62,714 bases of DNA, from assembly GCA_051880475.1 (NCBI GenBank), contig JBJEOA010000016.1, forward strand, positions 1 through 62,714, read 5' to 3'. Of the stretch, positions 57,250 to 62,714 are shown in pieces. A program made the position numbers and the translations under genes. The notes below the pieces were generated by a model. The model was not told the origin of the DNA. It did not search any database and worked only from the letters and a program-made list of their open reading frames with translations. Source of the stretch: JAUUSJ01 sp051880475. Its GTDB lineage: Bacteria > Bacillota > Clostridia > Lachnospirales > Lachnospiraceae. The first letter of the stretch is position 1; each line of letters starts with the position of its first letter.

Positions 57250-58242
57250 ATGAAAACAATGAAACTGGGAAAAACTGGAATGGATATTTCTAGAATTGGT
57301 CTTGGAACTTGGTCTATCGGTGGAGGCTCTGCATGGGGCGGAGACCATGACCTTCAGGTTGTTGTAGATACAATTAGAGAAGCTCCAAAGGCTGGTGTAA
57401 ACTTAATTGATACAGCTCCAGGATATAATTTTGGTAATTCAGAAAAAATTCTTGGAAAAGCTTTAGAAGGTATGAACCGTGAGGACGTTAAAATCATCAC
57501 AAAATGTGGTGTTACATGGGATCAGGAGATGAAAGGTGATCTCTTTAATAAAGTGAACGGAATCCAGTTATACAAAAACTTAAATAGTGAGTCTGTTAAG
57601 AGAGAAATCATTGGTTCCTTAGAGCGTTTAGGAACAGATTACGTTGATGTTTATATGACACACTGGCAAGCAACACCTGGAACAGAGTATTTTGTGCCAA
57701 TCCAAAAAACAATGGATGTATTAAATGACTTAAAAGCTCAGGGAAAAATTAAAGCAATCGGTGCTGCTAACGTAGATATCAATCATATTGAAGAATACTT
57801 AAAATGGGGAGATTTAGATATTGTTCAGGTGAAATATTCCATCTTAGATCGTGGAATTGAAGATGAGATTATTCCATGTGCTCGTGAAAACGGTGTTACA
57901 ATTCAGTGCTATTCTCCATTAGAGATGGGTCTATTAAGTGGAACATTCCCAAGAGACTATAAACCAGTAGGAGCTCAGATTCCTAAAAAATGGTTCCAGC
58001 CAGACAATATGCAGGCAGCTATGGATATGATGGATAAATGGAAACCATTATGCGAAAAATATAACTGTACAATTGCGAATCTTGCACTTGGCTGGATTCT
58101 TGCACAGGGAGATTTCTTGAACTTATTAAGTGGTTCTACAACAGTAGACGAAATTAGAGAGAACGTGAAATCTGCTGAGTTAGAGTTAGAAGCTGATGAT
58201 GTTGCATATATGCGTGAACTTGCAGAAGCAATTGATAAATAA
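57250..58242 (+). CDS. Aldo/keto reductase
   Basis: A 330-residue TIM-barrel NAD(P)H-dependent reductase. The catalytic tetrad is visible as DTAPGY (Asp, Tyr), ITKCG (Lys) and MTHWQ (His). The cofactor end is GSTTVDEIREN. It resembles the potassium-channel-beta/YajO-like group that reduces sugars and aldehydes. Last gene of the operon. It may recycle the aldehyde from the aldolase or interconvert a keto-sugar. Confidence 0.88.
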   Translation: MKTMKLGKTGMDISRIGLGTWSIGGGSAWGGDHDLQVVVDTIREAPKAGVNLIDTAPGYNFGNSEKILGKALEGMNREDVKIITKCGVTWDQEMKGDLFNKVNGIQLYKNLNSESVKREIIGSLERLGTDYVDVYMTHWQATPGTEYFVPIQKTMDVLNDLKAQGKIKAIGAANVDINHIEEYLKWGDLDIVQVKYSILDRGIEDEIIPCARENGVTIQCYSPLEMGLLSGTFPRDYKPVGAQIPKKWFQPDNMQAAMDMMDKWKPLCEKYNCTIANLALGWILAQGDFLNLLSGSTTVDEIRENVKSAELELEADDVAYMRELAEAIDK

Positions 58243-58260
58243 TATAGTAATATAATTATA

Positions 58261-58300
58261 ATGAAAGTCCCGACTGCCCGCCTACATCAGGGACTTTCAT
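58261..58300. repeat. ATGAAAGTCC element, minimal copy F
   Basis: Only the outer arms remain: ATGAAAGTCCC and GGGACTTTCAT (11 bp) around an 18-nt loop, with AGTAAG flanking on the right as in copy E. It follows the operon and may serve as its 3' hairpin. Confidence 0.78.
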
Positions 58301-58389
58301 AGTAAGAGTTCATCCCGCCATAAAATCCTAAACCAATAATATAAATAATTAACAAGAGGTTCAATTTCCTCTAAAAAAAGCCAAAGATA

Positions 58390-58439
58390 ATTTATTACGA
58401 TGCGCATTATGCTATGCATGATGCGCATTTATAATAAAT
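58390..58439. repeat. 50-bp palindrome upstream of the DeoR gene
   Basis: ATTTATTA, ATGCGCAT, then ATGCGCAT, TAATAAAT in mirror order. ATGCGCAT is itself palindromic, so the site offers two identical dyads 21 bp apart (two helical turns) as well as a hairpin. It could be an operator for DeoR autoregulation. The rest of the ~300-bp gap shows nothing else. Confidence 0.6.
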
Positions 58440-58543
58440 ATGTATATGAGTATTAATAAAATTAAATTAAGAAACTGTCTGTCTTTTAAAGGCCCAATAA
58501 TACATACTTTAAAGATGGATATGTGTTTTAAAGGAGGTTAAAT

Positions 58544-59404
58544 ATGCTTTCAAAGGAAAAAAGTCTTGCAAAAACCAAAGAAGCTGATGTATTATTAAAT
58601 AGTAATAAAGCTTCGTATGAGGTATTAGAGAAGAGGGATGAAAGCATGTCGAGCAAGGAAAGACTGATGGTAATCAGACAGCATGTTCAAAATATGAAAA
58701 AAGTGTCTGTTGCAGAGTTAAGTAGGCAATGTTCTGTGACAGAAGAGACAATTCGTAGAGATTTGGACAAGCTAGAACAGGAGGGCGTTGTAACCAGAAT
58801 TCACGGAGGAGCAATCTGGAACGCTGACATTCAAAAGGAGGGAATCCATTTTTATCGACGCTTGACGAAACACTTAAGAGAAAAACAAGATATTGCACGA
58901 AAAACGGCAGCTTTGCTAGAGGGGAAGACGACAATTATTGCAGATTCTAGTACGACGGTTGTAGAAGCATTAAAGTTGCTACCCGATAATAGCGATGTGA
59001 CGATTGTGACAAATTCTACGGAAGTATTTCGAGAATTTCAACAATCTTCGATGCATATCATCTCTACAGGGGGAGAGTTTAACAAAAAATCCTTGTCTTT
59101 ACAGGGACAGTTAGCAAAAACCAATATTGCCAAGTATAATGTGAGTATAGCTTTAATTAGCTGTAAGAGTCTAAATATAGAAAAAGGTGTTTTAGACTCG
59201 AATGAGAGTGAAGCGGAAATTAAAAAAATCATGTTGGAACAAGCAGAAGAGGTGGCACTTCTTGTAGACCATTCTAAGTTTGACCAGACAGCGTTTGTAT
59301 GCCTAATTGATTTAAAGAGCGTTGACTATATTATTACAGATAGGCGTCCAAGTGATGTGTGGATTAATTATTGTCAGGAAAATGGTATCAAATTAGTGTA
59401 TTAA
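58544..59404 (+). CDS. DeoR-family transcriptional regulator
   Basis: A 286-residue sugar-phosphate-responsive regulator. The DeoR HTH lies at about 54-73 (VSVAELSRQCSVTEETIRRD), followed by GVVTRIHGGA and the effector domain with IADSSTT and ITDRRPSD. The start with AAAGGAGG gives a 34-residue extension ahead of the usual MSSKERLM start; a downstream ATG at 58646 has a weaker site. It sits between the polyol operon and the symporter gene, whose upstream regions share a motif, so it likely controls both. Confidence 0.9.
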   Translation: MLSKEKSLAKTKEADVLLNSNKASYEVLEKRDESMSSKERLMVIRQHVQNMKKVSVAELSRQCSVTEETIRRDLDKLEQEGVVTRIHGGAIWNADIQKEGIHFYRRLTKHLREKQDIARKTAALLEGKTTIIADSSTTVVEALKLLPDNSDVTIVTNSTEVFREFQQSSMHIISTGGEFNKKSLSLQGQLAKTNIAKYNVSIALISCKSLNIEKGVLDSNESEAEIKKIMLEQAEEVALLVDHSKFDQTAFVCLIDLKSVDYIITDRRPSDVWINYCQENGIKLVY

Positions 59405-59426
59405 AAAAAGTGAATATTCTCTGAAA

Positions 59427-59482
59427 AAAGAGCAGGACCATCATTAAGCAGAGATATCTGTGAAATGATGGTCTTGCTCTTT
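59427..59482 (+). terminator. Terminator of the DeoR gene
   Basis: AAAGAGCAGGACCATCATT pairs with AATGATGGTCTTGCTCTTT over 19 bp (one G:U). Confidence 0.9.
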
Positions 59483-59533
59483 ATGTTTCGAAGTAAAATA
59501 AGAAAAATATCTTTTCTTGTCTTTGCAAATATC

Positions 59534-59550
59534 TTTGAAACAAACATAAA
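59534..59550. promoter_or_regulatory. Candidate DeoR site 4 (TTTGAAACAAACATAAA)
   Basis: A degenerate copy of the shared pattern, about 85 bp before the symporter -35. Confidence 0.35.
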
Positions 59551-59608
59551 ATACATAAAACAAAAAAATAGATACAAAATTTTATGCAAAAATTTATTGA
59601 ATTCAACC

Positions 59609-59626
59609 AAAAATCTTTAAATCAAA
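59609..59626. promoter_or_regulatory. Candidate DeoR site 5 (identical to site 2)
   Basis: AAAAATCTTTAAATCAAA, identical over 18 bp to 50646-50663, ends 9 bp before the symporter -35. Confidence 0.6.
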
Positions 59627-59635
59627 GAAAAACTA

Positions 59636-59664
59636 TTGACAATGATGTAAATAGAATGTAAAAT
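59636..59664 (+). promoter_or_regulatory. Sigma-A promoter of the symporter gene
   Basis: TTGACA, 17-bp spacer, TAAAAT, with a leader of about 165 nt. Together with the DeoR sites and hairpin it accounts for the 430-bp gap. Confidence 0.85.
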
Positions 59665-59725
59665 CAATATAAAGTCATTTGTTGATTATAGACAGTGAAA
59701 GTGAGAGGAAGGGAGGTAAAAACCG

Positions 59726-59757
59726 AAAAATATTATAAAAAATTTATAATATTTTTT
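59726..59757 (+). terminator. A/T-only hairpin with T-run in the symporter leader
   Basis: AAAAATATTATAAA and TTTATAATATTTTT pair perfectly with a 3-nt loop and continue into Ts. Weak by composition. It may act as an attenuator. Confidence 0.5.
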
Positions 59758-59834
59758 TAATTACTGGCAAAATAGCTAGTAAATTACTGGAGAAAGTAAA
59801 ACAAAAAAACAAAGAAATTAGAAGGTGAGATAAT

Positions 59835-61184
59835 ATGGGCAAAGAAAAGAAAAAGAACACAATTGTAAAGAGAATGATGCTAGCAGTAGCAGGAGGATTT
59901 ATAGCTGGTTTTATAGCATTATTTTTGAGAGAATACCTAGTAGGAAACGGACAGAGCGGAGTTTGGGGAGTTATCGAGGCAATTTTATTTCAAGATATTA
60001 CCGCTACAAAGGGAATAGAAGGACTTGGAATTATGTATATTATCGGACAATTGTTTATGAGAGGATTACAGATGGCAATAGTTCCGTTAGTTATCACTTC
60101 ACTAAGTCTTGCTCTTTGTAGTTTAGCGAGCCCAGAGCGGTTAGGAAAAATTGCTGGAAAGACATTTATCACATATATTTGCTTTTATGTAGCTGCCGCA
60201 TCACTTGCTGGCGCTGCCGCTTATTTCGTGAAGTCAATGGGATGGTTTGATGTAAATCTTCCAAATGAGATGGCTACAGAGGCAGTCACAATGGACGGTT
60301 ATAATCCACTTGTAACAGTTGTAAATGCAGTTCCATCTAATATTTTTTCTGCATTTAGCTCTAATAACTCTATTTTATCAGTAGTGGTAGTTGCCATTAT
60401 TTTAGGTCTTTGTATGACGATGATGGGAGCAAAAGCGGATCCACTTAAGAATGTAATTCAAAACTTAAATGATGTTGTTCAAATGTTTTTGAATTTTTTA
60501 ATTAATAGAGTTGGACCAACAGCTATCTTTTGTATGATTACAAGAACATTGGCAGTGTATGGTATAGAATATATTGGACCTACAATGGTATGGATTGTGA
60601 CAACAATTGTCGTAAGTCTCACATTAGTTGTAACGATTTATCCAATCGGTATTTTTCTTACAACAAGATTAAATCCGATTCCTTTCCTTAAAAAATCATT
60701 TAAAATTGGACTTTTTGCAGCAGCGACAAACTCTTCTGCGGCAACATTGCCTCTAAATACAAGGACATGTACAAACGAGCTTGGATGTACAGAGGAAATT
60801 AGTAGTTTTGTTCTTCCAACTGGAATGACAATTAATATGAACGGTACAACAGCGATGCATATGATTGCAGTTACATTTATCGCAACTGCAGCAGGAATTG
60901 ATATAAAACCATCTACATTAGTTTTAGCTGCATTCCTTTCTATCTGCACAGCGATGGGAACTCCTGCAATTCCAGTAGCAGGTACAACGATGGTATATGT
61001 TGTTATGACAGGTTTAGGAATGAGTTCAGACTTATGTATGATTGGATATTCTTTAGTTTTAGCAATGAATTATCTTCCAGGAATGGCAGTTATCACTTTG
61101 AATGTAATCGGTGATGCAGCTACGAATGTAATTGTTAATTTTAAAGAGGGTGTATTGAATAAAGAAGTTTATAATAAAATGTAA
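59835..61184 (+). CDS. Dicarboxylate/amino acid:cation symporter (DAACS/SLC1 family)
   Basis: A 449-residue secondary transporter of the glutamate/aspartate/dicarboxylate family. Eight helices and two re-entrant loops are expected. HP1 reads NSSAATLP in place of the usual SSSATLP, TM7 has the sodium-site NMNGTT, and HP2 has IPVAGTT. The changed HP1 and HP2 suggest a non-standard substrate. Upstream motif sharing with the polyol operon points to a joint DeoR-controlled regulon. Confidence 0.9.
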   Translation: MGKEKKKNTIVKRMMLAVAGGFIAGFIALFLREYLVGNGQSGVWGVIEAILFQDITATKGIEGLGIMYIIGQLFMRGLQMAIVPLVITSLSLALCSLASPERLGKIAGKTFITYICFYVAAASLAGAAAYFVKSMGWFDVNLPNEMATEAVTMDGYNPLVTVVNAVPSNIFSAFSSNNSILSVVVVAIILGLCMTMMGAKADPLKNVIQNLNDVVQMFLNFLINRVGPTAIFCMITRTLAVYGIEYIGPTMVWIVTTIVVSLTLVVTIYPIGIFLTTRLNPIPFLKKSFKIGLFAAATNSSAATLPLNTRTCTNELGCTEEISSFVLPTGMTINMNGTTAMHMIAVTFIATAAGIDIKPSTLVLAAFLSICTAMGTPAIPVAGTTMVYVVMTGLGMSSDLCMIGYSLVLAMNYLPGMAVITLNVIGDAATNVIVNFKEGVLNKEVYNKM

Positions 61185-61193
61185 AATTTTTGC

Positions 61194-61227
61194 AAAAAAA
61201 AGGAACGGATTTCTCCATTCCTTTTTT
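61194..61227. terminator. Bidirectional terminator
   Basis: AAAAAAGGAACGGA and TCCATTCCTTTTTT pair with a TTTC loop and have T-runs on both strands. It separates the symporter and the convergent rubrerythrin gene. Confidence 0.93.
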
Positions 61228-61247
61228 TATATTTATATTTTTAAATC

Positions 61248-61790
61248 TTATCCAAAGTATCTCTCTAATAATCCTTTGAATGCTTTTCCATGTCTAGCCT
61301 CGTCTCTAGCCATCTCATGAACTGTATCATGAATAGCGTCAAGTCCAGCAGCTTTAGCACGTTTAGCAAGATCTGTCTTACCAGCTGTAGCTCCGTTCTC
61401 AGCCTCAACTCTCATCTCAAGGTTTTTCTTTGTAGAATCTGTTACTACTTCGCCTAATAACTCAGCGAATTTTGCAGCATGCTCAGCCTCTTCGTAAGCA
61501 GCTTTCTCCCAGTATAAACCGATTTCTGGATATCCTTCTCTATGAGCTACTCTAGCCATAGCTAAGTACATACCAACCTCAGAGCACTCACCGTTGAAGT
61601 TAGCTCTTAAGTCCTCGATGATATCTTCGCTAACACCCTGAGCTACACCAACAACGTGCTCAGCTGCCCAGCTCATCTCATCTGCTTGCTCTACGAATTT
61701 GTCAGCTGGAACGCCACACTGTGGACATTTCTCAGGAGCTGCTTCGCCTTCGTATACATAACCACATACCATACATACAAATTTTTTCAT
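61248..61790 (-). CDS. Reverse rubrerythrin (NADH peroxidase type)
   Basis: A 180-residue non-heme diiron protein. The rubredoxin domain is at the N-terminus (CMVCGYVY, CPQCGVP) and the four-helix diiron domain follows (NFNGECSEVGMYLAMA, YEEAEHAAKF, DEARHGK). This is the reverse of classic rubrerythrin, as in clostridial revRbr, which reduces hydrogen peroxide (and oxygen) with electrons from NADH. I prefer the second ATG (MKKFVC), 9 bp after AAGGAG, to one six bases earlier. It is controlled by a PerR-type box. Confidence 0.93.
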   Translation of the reverse strand: MKKFVCMVCGYVYEGEAAPEKCPQCGVPADKFVEQADEMSWAAEHVVGVAQGVSEDIIEDLRANFNGECSEVGMYLAMARVAHREGYPEIGLYWEKAAYEEAEHAAKFAELLGEVVTDSTKKNLEMRVEAENGATAGKTDLAKRAKAAGLDAIHDTVHEMARDEARHGKAFKGLLERYFG

Positions 61791-62001
61791 CGTCATATTC
61801 TCCTTTTCTTAATTTAAATTTAAAATTTAGATTTCTAATATAATATTCTGCTCCTAAATCTTGCTGTCAGAAAACCTCTTCGTAGACTTATTCTGAGTTC
61901 GCTCTTTTCTCATATTATTCGTATTTATAAAGAAAGAATAGAGGAGAAACTCTAAGAAATTATAAGTAGAAATCAATATTTAAAGTTTTCTAAAATAATA
62001 A

Positions 62002-62016
62002 TAGTAATTATTACTA
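62002..62016. promoter_or_regulatory. PerR-type operator of the rubrerythrin gene
   Basis: TAGTAAT-T-ATTACTA is a perfect 7-1-7 inverted repeat, the PerR box geometry, just downstream of the -10. The start of transcription falls within it. Confidence 0.85.
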
Positions 62017-62021
62017 AAATT

Positions 62022-62050
62022 ATAATACCATGTTTATAATTTTGTGTCAA
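62022..62050 (-). promoter_or_regulatory. Sigma-A promoter of the rubrerythrin gene
   Basis: On the minus strand TTGACA, 17-bp spacer, TATTAT. The leader is about 220 nt. The rest of the 440-bp gap towards the PerR-like gene shows only a weak hairpin near 62130-62160. Confidence 0.85.
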
Positions 62051-62237
62051 GCGTTATTGAGAAAATTTTTAAAAATTAGAAATAACTAACTATGACAAAT
62101 TAAAACTAATATTATCTAAATGAAGGAAAGTGACTAAGAAGTAGCAAATACTTTTCATCACTCTTTTAGTATACAAAAATTATATGAAGAAAAAATGAAC
62201 TCTTCATAAAAAATTTATGATTTTGAATTGTGCTATT

Positions 62238-62648
62238 TTAATTTATCGCTTTTTGATTAGAAAGACAATCTGGACAATGACCGTAAAAGAAAGTAGCATG
62301 ATCAACAATTTGACCGGCAAAACTATCATTGGCCATTGCATTTATATTGGTAAGGAAGGACAAAGGTAAGTCAAGTACACAGCCACAATCTCTACAAATA
62401 AAGTGATAGTGGGAATCCGTTCTAGCGTCGAAATGCTCTACCTTACTTTCACAAGTAACTTTTGAAATAATCCCGCAATCTGCTAATAATGATAAATTGC
62501 GATAGACAGTACCAAGACTGATATTTGGATATTTTGCTCGAAGATCAGTATAAATAGCGTCAGCAGTGGGGTGGTCACAACGATTTTTTAAATTTTCTAA
62601 AATAGCTTCTCTTTGCTTGCTTTTTTTTGTTATACCCATCTTATTCAT
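62238..62648 (-). CDS. Fur-family regulator, PerR-like
   Basis: A 136-residue winged-helix metalloregulator. The recognition region is ISLGTVYRNLSLL. Structural zinc cysteines are CRDCG and CPDC. The regulatory metal site reads HFDARTDSHYH: Asp follows Phe as in PerR (RFD), where Fur has Glu. It probably senses peroxide through metal-catalysed histidine oxidation and represses the adjacent rubrerythrin and the rubredoxin-GltB gene. The 54-bp terminal repeat lies 12 bp upstream. The ribosome site AGGG is weak. Confidence 0.88.
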   Translation of the reverse strand: MNKMGITKKSKQREAILENLKNRCDHPTADAIYTDLRAKYPNISLGTVYRNLSLLADCGIISKVTCESKVEHFDARTDSHYHFICRDCGCVLDLPLSFLTNINAMANDSFAGQIVDHATFFYGHCPDCLSNQKAIN

Positions 62649-62660
62649 AGATATATATCC

Positions 62661-62714
62661 CTGCTACTCAAAATGTGTATAAACATATACATGATTGAGA
62701 ATTGAAAGTTTTCA
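62661..62714 (-). repeat. 54-bp terminal repeat, right copy
   Basis: Inverted copy of positions 26-79 with one base changed (G for A in TATATRTTTATA). It runs to the very last base of the window and sits directly upstream of the PerR-like gene. Confidence 0.85.

Overview
The window is an AT-rich, Gram-positive chromosomal segment from an anaerobic Firmicute, most likely a Lachnospiraceae member. The evidence is strong AGGAGG-type ribosome sites, anaerobic class III ribonucleotide reductase (nrdDG), radical-SAM ThiH, reverse rubrerythrin and rubredoxin fusions instead of catalase, a double-cubane cluster protein pair, an LTA-synthase-like enzyme and an acyl-CoA:acetate CoA-transferase. It is a scaffold: two runs of exactly 100 N lie inside the same repeat family. 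Both ends carry the same 54-bp sequence in inverted orientation (53/54 identical), so the ends are probably assembly breaks in a dispersed repeat. I see no rRNA, tRNA, CRISPR array, transposase, integrase or phage gene.

Layout. 0-1.7 kb: polar amino-acid ABC permease and ATPase. 1.7-4.1 kb (minus): NUDIX hydrolase, then a short HipA-like kinase overlapping a HIRAN-domain gene (putative toxin-antitoxin or defence pair). 4.4-7.7 kb: HAD phosphatase, beta-carbonic anhydrase, esterase, LysR regulator. 7.8-9.8 kb (minus): double-cubane cluster protein and its ATP-dependent reductase. 10-18.8 kb: a divergent fructan/sucrose locus. A LacI repressor operon with two unknown envelope proteins and a DUF624 protein faces an ABC importer plus GH32 fructosidase, with three TTTCATGAAA operators between them. 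19-23 kb: recD2 and tyrS. 22.8-27.1 kb: TPP riboswitch and thiSFGH plus thiE/tenI. 27.3-35.3 kb: CoA-transferase, ApbE, a repeat-rich surface protein, an LTA-synthase-like protein. 35.5-40.2 kb: ribokinase (minus), then a cobalamin riboswitch and cbiMNQO with a small membrane protein. 40.3-43.4 kb: paired NrdR boxes, nrdD, nrdG. 43.7-48.7 kb: orphan LacI regulator, AAA-ATPase/PD-(D/E)XK protein, Cof-type HAD, DUF362 ferredoxin-like protein. 48.9-50.4 kb (minus): rubredoxin-GltB fusion. 50.8-58.2 kb: a seven-gene polyol/ketose operon (two dehydrogenases, AlsE-like epimerase, MFS transporter, class II aldolase, PfkB kinase, aldo-keto reductase), followed by a DeoR regulator and a DAACS-type symporter. 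61.2-62.7 kb (minus): reverse rubrerythrin and a PerR-like Fur-family regulator.

Regulatory logic is unusually readable. Two riboswitches each have a terminator. A PerR-type 7-1-7 palindrome sits just downstream of the -10 of both redox genes (rubrerythrin and rubredoxin-GltB), with a PerR-like gene next to one of them. An identical 18-bp sequence lies upstream of both the polyol operon and the symporter that flank the DeoR gene. LacI operators cover both divergent promoters of the fructan locus.

The most novel signal is a family of structured palindromic elements framed by ATGAAAGTCC...GGACTTTCAT. Full copies (about 166-180 bp) sit directly after the riboswitch or leader terminators of both the thi and the cbi operons. 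Each is followed by a second, partial copy that contains the assembly gap. Shortened copies occur inside and at the end of the polyol operon. Comparing copies shows compensatory base changes in several stems, which points to a structured RNA or a REP/MITE-like element rather than random repeats. A second, unrelated 188-bp near-perfect hairpin lies after the GH32 gene.
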